Assembly (NCBI RefSeq): GCF_029868745.1
Contig: NZ_JARWOP010000218.1
Coordinates: forward strand, 1-62,309
Reading direction: 5' to 3'
Length of the DNA stretch: 62,309 bases
Source: Nocardia wallacei
Lineage (GTDB): Bacteria; Actinomycetota; Actinomycetes; Mycobacteriales; Mycobacteriaceae
Shown: piece by piece, positions 32,904-40,101 of the stretch
Layout of the letters: every line of letters starts with the position of its first letter
Position numbering within the stretch: position 1 is the first letter of the stretch
Position numbers and translations under genes: made by a program
The notes under the pieces: model-generated
What the model saw: only the letters and a program-made list of their open reading frames with translations
The model's database searches: none
Told to the model about the DNA's origin: nothing

Positions 32904-34988
32904 GTGACGGCGCGGCCGGACCGGATGGCGATCGGCGCACGCGGCCAGCAAACCCGGGCGGCGGGACGCTCGGGAGTCGCGACGTACCGGCACGACCTGG
33001 ACGGGCTCCGTGGTGTCGCCATCGCTCTGGTGGTCATATTTCACATCTGGTTCGGCCGGGTGTCCGGTGGCGTCGATGTCTTCCTGGTGCTGTCGGGATA
33101 CTTCTTCACCGGACTGTTGCTGCGCCGCGCGACGGCCGGATCGGTGGGCGTCGCCGCGACACTGCGCCGCACCGCGCGGCGGCTGCTGCCCGCCTTGGTG
33201 ACGGTGCTGGCGGCGGTGGTCGCGGCGGCATTGCTGCTGCGGCCCTACACGCAGTGGAACGAGCTGTCGAGTCAGACGCTGGCCTCGCTGTTCTACTACC
33301 AGAACTGGCAGCTCGCGCTGTCGTGGTCGAACTACGCGGCCGCCGATCCGTCGGTCAGCCCGCTACAGCATCTGTGGTCGATGTCGGTACAGGGCCAGTT
33401 CTATCTGGCCGCGATCGTGCTGGTCGCCGTGGCGGCGAAGGTCGCGAAACCGGGCACGCTGCCGCGGGTCACGGTCACGGCCGTCACCGTAATGGCAGCG
33501 CTGTCGTTCGCGTATGCCGCCCACGGCACCGGCGCGCACCAGGGCTGGAGCTATTACGACAGTGTCGCGCGGGCATGGGAACTGCTCGCCGGGGCCGCGC
33601 TCGCCGTCGTCGCGCCGAGGTTGGCCCCGCCGCGCTGGGCCCGGACCGTACTCGCGGTGTTCGGCATCGGCGCGGTCGTCGCCTGCGGCTGGTTGCTCGA
33701 CGGCGCGGGCCTGTTCCCGGGACCGGCCGCGCTGCTGCCCGTGAGTGCCGCCGCGGCGCTGATCGTCGCCGGAAACACCGCGGAACCGGCGGACCGCCCC
33801 CTGCCCAACCGGGTCCTGACCTGGCAGCCGATGATCCGGCTCGGCGACATCGCGTACGCGCTGTACCTGTGGCACTGGCCGATTCTCATCTTCTATCTCG
33901 CCGAACGCGGGCGGCCCACGGCCGGAATCGGGGACGGGCTGGTAGTGATCGCGCTGTCGCTGGCGGCGGCGTGGGCGACATTCCGGTTCGTCGAGCAGCC
34001 GCTACGGCTGCGCGCCGGCGCTCCCCTGACCCCGGCGATCTATCGCCGCCGGGCCGGGGCGGCGGTTTCCGCGGCGGGGGTGACGGTCGCGCTGCTCGCC
34101 ACGGTCTGGATCGTGGTCGTCGGCGCCAATCCGCCGCGTCCGGTCGGTGCGCTCGATCCGGCCCGGTATCCCGGCGCCGAACAGCTGGCCGCGGGCGCCG
34201 GGGCCCTCGACGCCCCGATGCGGCCGTCGATCGCCGAGGCGCCCGGGGATCGGGCCTATCCGGCGCGCGACGGATGCATCGCCGACTTCGATACTCGCGA
34301 CGTCGTGACCTGTACCTACGGTGATCCGGACGCCCACCGGACGCTGGCCGTCGTGGGTAGCTCGCATGCCGAGCACTGGATACCGGCGCTACACGAGCTG
34401 GGACAGCAGCACGCGTTCCGCATCGTCGTGTACCTGAAAATGGGCTGCCCGCTGACTGTTTCCGCAGACACCATGTACAAGGGCGAGCGCATCCCGGACT
34501 GCCGGGACTGGTCGCGGGAGGTGATCGACCGGCTCGGCGCCGAACGTCCCGACTGGGTGTTCACCACCGGCACCCGGCCCCGCGACACCACCGGCGACGA
34601 GACCCCCGCCGACTACCTGGACGTGTGGACCCAGCTCGCGGAGCGCGGCCTCAACGTCGTCGCCGTGCGCGACACACCGTGGTTGCGCCGCAACGGAATT
34701 CGCTACCGCGCCATCGACTGCCTGGCGCAGGGCGGCGACCGCATCGGCTGCGGGATGCCCCGCACCGACGCCCTCGACCCGGTCAACCCCGCCGCCGTCC
34801 CGGCCGCCGCGTACCCGAACGTCTTCCCCATCGACCTCAGCAATGCCGTCTGCGAACCCGAGAGCTGCCCGGTCGTGGTCGGCAACGTCCTGCTTTATCA
34901 CGACGAGCACCACCTCACCGCCACCTATTCGCGGTCCCTGGCGCCCGAACTCGAACGCCAGTTACAGCCCATCCTCCGATGGTGGTGA
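32904..34988 (+). CDS. Membrane acyltransferase with SGNH domain (OafA/YrhL-like)
   Basis: The protein has 694 residues from GTG 32904; ATG 32925 is the alternative. The acyltransferase-3 domain (about residues 25-390) begins YRHDLDGLRGVAIALVVIFH, with the essential His at its end, and SGGVDVFLVLSGYFFTGLLL, and has ten or eleven membrane helices. An SGNH hydrolase-type domain (about 430-690) contains the block I Ser in VVGSSHAEHWIPAL and the C-terminal Asp-His pair in LLYHDEHHLTATYS. Such proteins O-acylate cell-envelope polysaccharides or secreted molecules. It has a long divergent promoter region and no obvious operon partner, so the acceptor is unknown. Confidence 0.88.
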   Translation: MTARPDRMAIGARGQQTRAAGRSGVATYRHDLDGLRGVAIALVVIFHIWFGRVSGGVDVFLVLSGYFFTGLLLRRATAGSVGVAATLRRTARRLLPALVTVLAAVVAAALLLRPYTQWNELSSQTLASLFYYQNWQLALSWSNYAAADPSVSPLQHLWSMSVQGQFYLAAIVLVAVAAKVAKPGTLPRVTVTAVTVMAALSFAYAAHGTGAHQGWSYYDSVARAWELLAGAALAVVAPRLAPPRWARTVLAVFGIGAVVACGWLLDGAGLFPGPAALLPVSAAAALIVAGNTAEPADRPLPNRVLTWQPMIRLGDIAYALYLWHWPILIFYLAERGRPTAGIGDGLVVIALSLAAAWATFRFVEQPLRLRAGAPLTPAIYRRRAGAAVSAAGVTVALLATVWIVVVGANPPRPVGALDPARYPGAEQLAAGAGALDAPMRPSIAEAPGDRAYPARDGCIADFDTRDVVTCTYGDPDAHRTLAVVGSSHAEHWIPALHELGQQHAFRIVVYLKMGCPLTVSADTMYKGERIPDCRDWSREVIDRLGAERPDWVFTTGTRPRDTTGDETPADYLDVWTQLAERGLNVVAVRDTPWLRRNGIRYRAIDCLAQGGDRIGCGMPRTDALDPVNPAAVPAAAYPNVFPIDLSNAVCEPESCPVVVGNVLLYHDEHHLTATYSRSLAPELERQLQPILRWW

Positions 34989-34998
34989 ACGACGGCCC

Positions 34999-35943
34999 TC
35001 ACCATCGGATGCGCGCCACCAGGGCCCGATGGTCCGCGCCGGGCAACGACACCGTGTCCGCCGCGACCGCCCGTCCACCGGCGACGAGGATGTGGTCGAT
35101 CCCGATCAGCGGCGGCCAGCGCTTGTCGGTGGGGTAGGTGACGAGCAGTCCCGCGCCCGCCTCTTCGGCGGCGTCGGCGAAGCGGCCGGTGAGGAACGCC
35201 CGGAACTGCGAGTGGTCGTAGGTCGCGTTGAAGTCGGCGCCGACGAGCGCGGGACGGTCCGGCGCGCGGTCGAGAATGTCTCGCAGCCGTGCCAATTCGT
35301 CGCCCCAGACCTGCGTGCCGAATACCGGCGGCACCGGATGAAACGCGTACACCGTGACCGGACCCACGTCCGGGATCGTCGCCGTCGCCGAGAGCTGATT
35401 CAGGACGAACCCGTCGTATTCGACGGTGTCCGACAGCGGGTAGGCGCTCCAGATCCCGGTACCGGCGGCGTTGCGGCCCGGCGCGACGAATCGGTGCGGC
35501 AGCAGCCGGTCGAGTCCCGCCCCGCCCAGCGCCTCGACCGCCGCCGGGGTGAGTTCCTCGACCGTCAGCACGGTGACGTCACGTGACCGCACCTCGTCGA
35601 CCAGTGCCCGGGGGTCGGCGCCGTCGAACAGCAGATTGGCCTGCATGACCGTGACACCCGGACCGTCATCCGCGCTCGAGCGCCCGACGAACAGCGGAGC
35701 GAGCGTCCACAGCGCCGCAACGACGACAACGACCGCCACGGCCGCGCCGACCCGATTCCGCACCGCCGCGAACCCCACCACCCCGACCAGGGCGGCAAAC
35801 ATCAGATACGGCGCGCCCGACGCCGCGAGCACGACCAGGCGCGACCACGACGGGCTGAAGTGCAGCGCCACCCCCACCGCGCCGACCAGCGTCGCCACCC
35901 CCGCGCACACCTCGACACCGATCCGGACCGCCTTCGACCACAC
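34999..35943 (-). CDS. Membrane-anchored endonuclease/exonuclease/phosphatase-family protein
   Basis: The protein has about 314 residues from GTG at 35943. Three hydrophobic segments at the N terminus anchor it. The catalytic domain shows VTVMQANLLFDG, VTVLTVEELTPAAVEAL, VYAFHPVPP, the metal-binding VGADFNATYDHSQFR, GIDHILVAGG and the final DHRALVARIRW. The family covers nucleases, phosphoinositide phosphatases and sphingomyelinases, and the active site faces outward. An ATG at 36021 extends the frame, but codon use there is not typical of the genome (many A/T third positions), so I prefer the GTG. It is convergent with the acyltransferase gene. Confidence 0.78.
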   Translation of the reverse strand: MWSKAVRIGVEVCAGVATLVGAVGVALHFSPSWSRLVVLAASGAPYLMFAALVGVVGFAAVRNRVGAAVAVVVVVAALWTLAPLFVGRSSADDGPGVTVMQANLLFDGADPRALVDEVRSRDVTVLTVEELTPAAVEALGGAGLDRLLPHRFVAPGRNAAGTGIWSAYPLSDTVEYDGFVLNQLSATATIPDVGPVTVYAFHPVPPVFGTQVWGDELARLRDILDRAPDRPALVGADFNATYDHSQFRAFLTGRFADAAEEAGAGLLVTYPTDKRWPPLIGIDHILVAGGRAVAADTVSLPGADHRALVARIRW

Positions 35944-36045
35944 GACGATCAGACAAGCACGCCGTCGCACCGGTCGATCGGCAGTATCCCCAGCTGCGGG
36001 AAGAGGGAAAATAGGGGGCATGCCTGTGGAGTGTGGGGTACGGCA

Positions 36046-36933
36046 ATGGATTTCGCAGACGTCGTCCTGACAGTCGGCCTGCCGGTGGCGGGCGCGATCC
36101 TGGTCCCGGGACCGCTGGGCGGGATGATCGGCGGCGCGGTCGGCGGCGCGATCGGCGGGTATCTGAACGCGAAGGTACACGGCGAGAATTCGCAGGACAC
36201 CTTCACCAGCACCGCCTTCAGCGCCCTGATGGGCGGGCTCGGTGGCCGGCTGGGCGGCAAGGTGGGCGCGAAGCTGCTGGAGAAGGTGGCGCGGGATGCG
36301 CGCGCGGGCTGGATACCGGTCAACACGTTCGCCAAGCTGAAGAACACCGTGGGGCCCGGTATCCCGCAGGCCGTGCTGGCCGGCGCCGGCAGCGGATGGG
36401 CGCGCTCGATCCTGAACCACGGTCCGCCGCGTACGAATGCCGAGGAACTGCCCGCACTGCACAAGCCGAGTGCGGTGGCGCCGCAGGTGGACAACCTGTA
36501 CAACCAGCTGCCGGACCTCTTCGGCCGCGCGTCGTCGGTGCTCGGCGGGGCCGGTCCGGCGTCGAAATACGTAGCGGCGCCGGTCGCTTCGACTTCGACA
36601 CTGCGAGCGCCGCAGGAGCGCAGCGGAATTCCCAACTACGACACGGGCCGCCGGTCCCTGGACGACACGGTCGCCACCACCGCCGCGAACGACCGCCGAG
36701 TCGCCGACGCCGTCCGCGTCGCCGCCACGTCCTCGGCCGAAGGCCATACCGCCCTGGCGAATACGGTCGCCACGCTCAATCGCGGCGCCGACGTCCCGGT
36801 CGGCGGCGTGCACCGCGACACCTATTTCCTGAACCAGATCGATCGCGCGGCCAGCGGCACCCAGCAGATCCTCCAACGCACCCAGGACGCGGGCACCCAG
36901 CTCGCCCGCTCACTGCCCGCCGCGACCGTGTGA
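36046..36933 (+). CDS. Unknown Gly/Ala-rich protein with N-terminal membrane segments
   Basis: The protein has 295 residues from ATG 36046. Residues about 5-47 are hydrophobic and Gly-rich (VLTVGLPVAGAILVPGPLGG, then MIGGAVGGAIGGYL), like glycine-zipper membrane segments. A second Gly-rich stretch, SALMGGLGGRLGGKVGAKLL, follows near residue 65. The rest is helical and polar, with many Thr, Ala and Asn. I do not recognise the family. Glycine-zipper N termini occur in secreted effectors and in polymorphic toxin-like proteins, but nothing here proves such a role. It is divergent from the endonuclease/phosphatase-family gene. Confidence 0.7.
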   Translation: MDFADVVLTVGLPVAGAILVPGPLGGMIGGAVGGAIGGYLNAKVHGENSQDTFTSTAFSALMGGLGGRLGGKVGAKLLEKVARDARAGWIPVNTFAKLKNTVGPGIPQAVLAGAGSGWARSILNHGPPRTNAEELPALHKPSAVAPQVDNLYNQLPDLFGRASSVLGGAGPASKYVAAPVASTSTLRAPQERSGIPNYDTGRRSLDDTVATTAANDRRVADAVRVAATSSAEGHTALANTVATLNRGADVPVGGVHRDTYFLNQIDRAASGTQQILQRTQDAGTQLARSLPAATV

Positions 36934-36969
36934 CCGAGTGGGCGAGGTCGGGGACCTCGCCCGCGGCGG

Positions 36970-37452
36970 TCAGTCTCCCTCGGGAGTGTCGGTGTAGCGC
37001 TGCAGGTACAGCTGTTCGCCGAGCTTTTCGAGCAGGTCGAGTTCGGTTTCCAGATAGTCGACGTGGTGCTCCTCGTCTTCCAGGATGGCCTCGAAGACGC
37101 GGGCGGAGGTGACGTCGCCGCGGGAGCGCATCAGGTCGATGCCGCGGCGCAGGCGCTCGACCGCCTCCATTTCGATCTGCAGGTCCGCGCGCAGCTGTTC
37201 GGGGACGGTCTGCCCGATGCGCAGCGGGTTGAGTTTCTGGTAGTTCGGCAGCCCCTCCAGGAAGAGGATGCGGTCGGTCAGCACCTCCGCGTGCTTCATC
37301 TCATCGATGGATTCGTAGCGGGTGTGCTTGGCGAGTTTGGTGAAACCCCAGTTCTCCTGCATCTTGGCGTGCAGGAAGTACTGGTTGATCGCCGTGAGTT
37401 CGGCCGTCAACTGCTCGTTGAGCAGCCCGATGATTTCCTTGTCGCCTTCCAT
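36970..37452 (-). CDS. bfr: Bacterioferritin
   Basis: The protein has 160 residues and is a full-length bacterioferritin. All ferroxidase ligands are present: Glu18, Glu51, His54, Glu94, Glu127 and His130, and Met52 is the haem ligand. It stores iron as a 24-subunit shell. The start at 37452 gives the typical MEGDKEIIGLLNEQL; a GTG at 37470 would add six residues. It lies 61 bases downstream of bfd on the same strand, so the two can be co-transcribed from the iron-box promoter upstream of bfd. Confidence 0.96.
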   Translation of the reverse strand: MEGDKEIIGLLNEQLTAELTAINQYFLHAKMQENWGFTKLAKHTRYESIDEMKHAEVLTDRILFLEGLPNYQKLNPLRIGQTVPEQLRADLQIEMEAVERLRRGIDLMRSRGDVTSARVFEAILEDEEHHVDYLETELDLLEKLGEQLYLQRYTDTPEGD

Positions 37453-37513
37453 AGCGTGTGATCGTGTCACAGCTCACAATCGGCGACCCGGTTAGGCAGA
37501 CCTGAGTGTCGGG

Positions 37514-37717
37514 TCAGGCGGCCGGCGCCTCCGCCACCGCGGTCACCGGGGCCTCGACGCGGGCTCGGTCGATCACCTCGGCCAGCCGCGCGGTGCACGA
37601 ACCGCAGCCTGGCTGCCAGCCACACGCCTTCTTCACCTGCCGCGTCGAGCAGGCGCCCGCGGCGACACAGCGGTGCACGTCTTTCTCGGAGACGGCGTTG
37701 CAGATGCAGACGTACAC
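37514..37717 (-). CDS. bfd: Bacterioferritin-associated ferredoxin
   Basis: The protein has 67 residues from GTG 37717, with GAGG eight bases upstream. It begins YVCICNAVSEKDV and carries the four ligands of the [2Fe-2S] cluster as CIC near the N terminus and CGSC after PG. Bfd gives electrons to bacterioferritin to release stored iron. The C-terminal Ala/Val-rich tail (about 15 residues) is longer than in the short enterobacterial form. Two iron boxes overlap the likely transcription start, which fits repression when iron is plentiful. Confidence 0.94.
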   Translation of the reverse strand: MYVCICNAVSEKDVHRCVAAGACSTRQVKKACGWQPGCGSCTARLAEVIDRARVEAPVTAVAEAPAA

Positions 37718-37749
37718 GGCGGGCCTCGATAGCGCGGGGGCGGGGTCGG

Positions 37750-37818
37750 CGAGGTTAGCCTCAACTAACGAGGTAAGCCTCCCCTAAGGTATAGCATCCC
37801 GCCATCGGGGGCTGTCAA
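37750..37818 (-). promoter_or_regulatory. Promoter with tandem IdeR/DtxR iron boxes upstream of bfd
   Basis: On the minus strand TTGACA (37818-37813) and TATACC (37793-37788) make a good promoter with a 19-base spacer. Two abutting 19-base sites lie just downstream at 37769-37787 and 37750-37768. Read on the plus strand they match the DtxR/IdeR consensus at 14 and 15 of 19 positions, with cores AGGTAAGCCT and AGGTTAGCCT. The position over the transcription start indicates iron-dependent repression. Confidence 0.8.
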
Positions 37819-37877
37819 TAGCCACACCGCCTCGCACCCGACACCGATCGATCTCGGCCGTGCGCCGGGGAGCGTGT

Positions 37878-38195
37878 CTACACCACCCGGCTGGAGTCGG
37901 GTTTGATCTTCCCGGCCTCGACCAGCGCCTGCCAGGCCGCCGCCTTGCGGCGGCACTCGTCGGTGCTGCAGCCGCGATGCCGCTGCATGATCTTCTGCGC
38001 CTCGTGGACACTCAGCGGGTGGTCGGGAGTCTCGTGCGGCCAGCCGTTGGGCCACAGGCCCGCATCGGCCGCCCGGGCGTCCTCCGCCAGGATCTGCTCG
38101 CGTCGCCGCCGGGCCCGCACGCGGTCGGCGTGCTCCGACTCGTCTTCCGGCTGTTGCTTTTCGGCGTCTTCGCGCCACCAGTCGAACACCACCAT
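37878..38195 (-). CDS. Small actinobacterial protein of unknown function
   Basis: The protein has 105 residues from the ATG at 38195, which has GAGGG seven bases upstream. It has a charged middle (RVRARRRREQILAEDARAAD) and a C-terminal part with MQRHRGCSTDECRRKAAAW and VEAGKIKPDSSRVV. The CSTDEC pair of cysteines could bind metal or form a disulfide. I recall similar small proteins in mycobacteria and nocardiae but no function. It is divergent from the XRE/DUF6879 cassette, and the 350 bases between them carry paired operator-like repeats. Confidence 0.72.
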   Translation of the reverse strand: MVVFDWWREDAEKQQPEDESEHADRVRARRRREQILAEDARAADAGLWPNGWPHETPDHPLSVHEAQKIMQRHRGCSTDECRRKAAAWQALVEAGKIKPDSSRVV

Positions 38196-38353
38196 CGTCC
38201 ACCCTCGATCGGTCCGGCCATCGGAGAGCCCACCGCCAGGAAGCAATTCGGCATCGGTCGTGGTGTCGATATCGGCCGGCCGATGCCGTTCGCGGCGTCT
38301 TCCTGGCGATGGGCTGCCACCAACGTTATGGGTGACATGTCTTCGGAGGGAAG

Positions 38354-38529
38354 CTTGTTGCGAAATGTTGCGACAAATGCCTCGCAGGCTTGCGAAACCG
38401 CGGCGTCGAGGCCCGAGAATGTAGCCGCGACAGGACAACTGGCGTGCCGCGCGCCCGGATGCCGGACAGGTTGACGGGTCCCATCCCGGACGAGAAGATG
38501 AGTGGACATTCGCAACATCTCGCAACAAG
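38354..38529. promoter_or_regulatory. Paired inverted 20-base operator-like repeats in a 350-base divergent region
   Basis: The sites at 38354-38373 and 38510-38529 are inverted copies of each other with 19 of 20 bases identical. Each contains two TTGCGA (or TCGCAA) half-sites exactly 10 bases apart, so both lie on one face of the helix. A further TTGCGA is at 38390-38395. The right site ends 17 bases before the ATG at 38546. The region 38196-38545 has no gene, so these sites probably serve the promoters of the divergent genes at 38195 and 38546, perhaps bound by the XRE protein encoded at 39247. Confidence 0.7.
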
Positions 38530-38545
38530 TAGGTAGGGGCTCGCC

Positions 38546-38767
38546 ATGCGTCTGACGTTTGTTGCCAAGGATCCGGGCTCGAACCCTTCGGGCTCGCCGA
38601 CGCTCTACCGCACCGACCGCGAGTCCTGGGTGGTGCAGGGCTGGGTCGTCACCGACCCCGAAACCCTCGCCCGGATGGGCATTCCCGAGGGTGAGACGTG
38701 CGTCGAGATCCCGGACAGGCTAGTTCCGTTCTTCGGGCAGGGAGATAGTGACCTCGATCAGCGATGA
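38546..38767 (+). CDS. Small conserved actinobacterial protein of the DUF6879 cassette
   Basis: The protein has 73 residues: MRLTFVAKDPGSNPSGSPTL, then YRTDRESWVVQGWVVTDPET and a C-terminal ETCVEIPDRLVPFFG. I recall proteins with this pattern next to DUF6879 genes in many actinomycetes; no function is known. It is too small for a DNA-binding domain and could be an antagonist or adaptor. It overlaps the next gene by 20 bases and is the first gene of a three-gene unit. Confidence 0.78.
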   Translation: MRLTFVAKDPGSNPSGSPTLYRTDRESWVVQGWVVTDPETLARMGIPEGETCVEIPDRLVPFFGQGDSDLDQR

Positions 38768-39266
38768 CGAATTCGACCGGCTACTAACCGAATTCGAGTC
38801 GGATGCCGCCCACCTCGAGACCCGCGACGCCTACGGCACCGCGGTGGAACTGCCACACATGGCCAAGTGGGCGCACGGCGAGCCCGACGACCTCGGTTGG
38901 CTGGCGGACTGGTGCGGCACGCTCCGCGGCCACGCGGCCGCCGGGCGGACGGTGCGGCGCGCACGCATCGTCTCCGAACCGCTCAGCGACTATCAGCGGT
39001 GGTCCCACAGCATCGCCCAGCCGATGGTGGACGCGGGCGAGGACATTCGCTGGGTCCCCCGTCGGCTGGTGTCCGCCGTCGCGATTCCCGGCAACGACTT
39101 CTACCTGCTCGACGAGCGCTTGGTGATCTTCCTGCACTACACCGGTGACGGCCACGCGGCCGGCAAGACCACCTCGACCGCGCCGGACGATATCCGCTTG
39201 TGCCGCACCGCTTTCGAGACGGTGTGGCGGCTGGCTGTACCGCACCGTGACTACCGGCCCCGCTAG
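38748..39266 (+). CDS. DUF6879 family protein
   Basis: The protein has 172 residues from GTG 38748, with GGAG just upstream. Family features are FDRLLTEFESDAAHLETRDA near the N terminus, the AAGRTVRRARIVSEPLSDYQ block, DAGEDIRWVPR and NDFYLLDERLVIFLHYTGDG. DUF6879 proteins are usually encoded beside XRE regulators in actinobacteria and have unknown function. Here the gene overlaps the XRE gene by 20 bases, so the proteins are probably made in fixed ratio. Confidence 0.85.
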   Translation: MTSISDDEFDRLLTEFESDAAHLETRDAYGTAVELPHMAKWAHGEPDDLGWLADWCGTLRGHAAAGRTVRRARIVSEPLSDYQRWSHSIAQPMVDAGEDIRWVPRRLVSAVAIPGNDFYLLDERLVIFLHYTGDGHAAGKTTSTAPDDIRLCRTAFETVWRLAVPHRDYRPR

Positions 39267-40101
39267 CGGCGCGCAGGAGGCCCGCCGCGCGCTGGGCAGA
39301 CGACTGCGCGAACTCCGGCACGCCGCCGGACTGACCGTCCGCGAACTCGGCGCCGCCAACGACTGGCATTTCGCGCGGGTGTCGAAGATCGAGAACGGCG
39401 TGCAGTCACCCACCGACCGCGACATCCGGCTGTGGTGCCGCGCGTGCGCCGCCGAGGAGCAGATCCCGGACCTGGTCGCCACCCTGCGTACCGTCGACGA
39501 GGCGTACGTGGAGTTCCGGCGGCAGAGCCGCGCGGGCATGAAGCGCGTGCTCGGCGCGCACACGCTCGAAAGATACGAGCGCACCAAGGTGTTTCGCGTC
39601 TACGAGCACAACGTCGTGCCCGGCCTGTTCCAGACGGCCGAGTACTCCGCGGCGATGCTGTCGTTCTGGGTGCGGTTCCTCGGCACCCCGAACGACGTCG
39701 AGGACGCGGTGGCGGTCCGGATGCAACGACAGCGGATCCTGCAGCGCGGCGGCAAGCGATTCGTCGTACTGCTCGAGGAGCAGGCGCTGCGGACATGGTT
39801 CGGCACCGCGGAGGTGCAGGCCGGCCAGCTGGGCCGGTTACTGGAGCTGATGGCCCTGCCCAACATCTCCCTCGGCATCATCCCGCTCATGACCGAGCGC
39901 GCGGCAGTCGCCTCCACCGGATTCTGGATCTTCGACGACGATCTGGTCGCGGTGGAGACGCCGACGGCGAACATCCAGGTCACCCAGCCCGCCGAATGCG
40001 GCCTGTACGCGCGGATGTTCGAGGAGCTGAAGCGCTCGGCGGTGCACGGCCGCCAGGCGCGGCGCCTGATCCTCGACGCGCTCGCCGAACTCAGCCGGTA
40101 G
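39247..40101 (+). CDS. XRE-family helix-turn-helix regulator with DUF5753 domain
   Basis: The protein has 284 residues from GTG 39247. The N-terminal helix-turn-helix is at about residues 10-70: ALGRRLRELRHAAGLTVREL and NDWHFARVSKIENGVQSPTD. The C-terminal DUF5753 domain has VFRVYEHNVVPGLFQTAEYS, RMQRQRILQRGGKRFVVLLE and IPLMTERAAVASTGFWIFDD. The architecture is that of the Streptomyces WhiJ/Scr1-type regulators that work with small partner proteins. It probably acts on the inverted repeats upstream of the cassette. Its end overlaps the convergent choD gene by 11 bases. Confidence 0.9.
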   Translation: MTTGPASGAQEARRALGRRLRELRHAAGLTVRELGAANDWHFARVSKIENGVQSPTDRDIRLWCRACAAEEQIPDLVATLRTVDEAYVEFRRQSRAGMKRVLGAHTLERYERTKVFRVYEHNVVPGLFQTAEYSAAMLSFWVRFLGTPNDVEDAVAVRMQRQRILQRGGKRFVVLLEEQALRTWFGTAEVQAGQLGRLLELMALPNISLGIIPLMTERAAVASTGFWIFDDDLVAVETPTANIQVTQPAECGLYARMFEELKRSAVHGRQARRLILDALAELSR

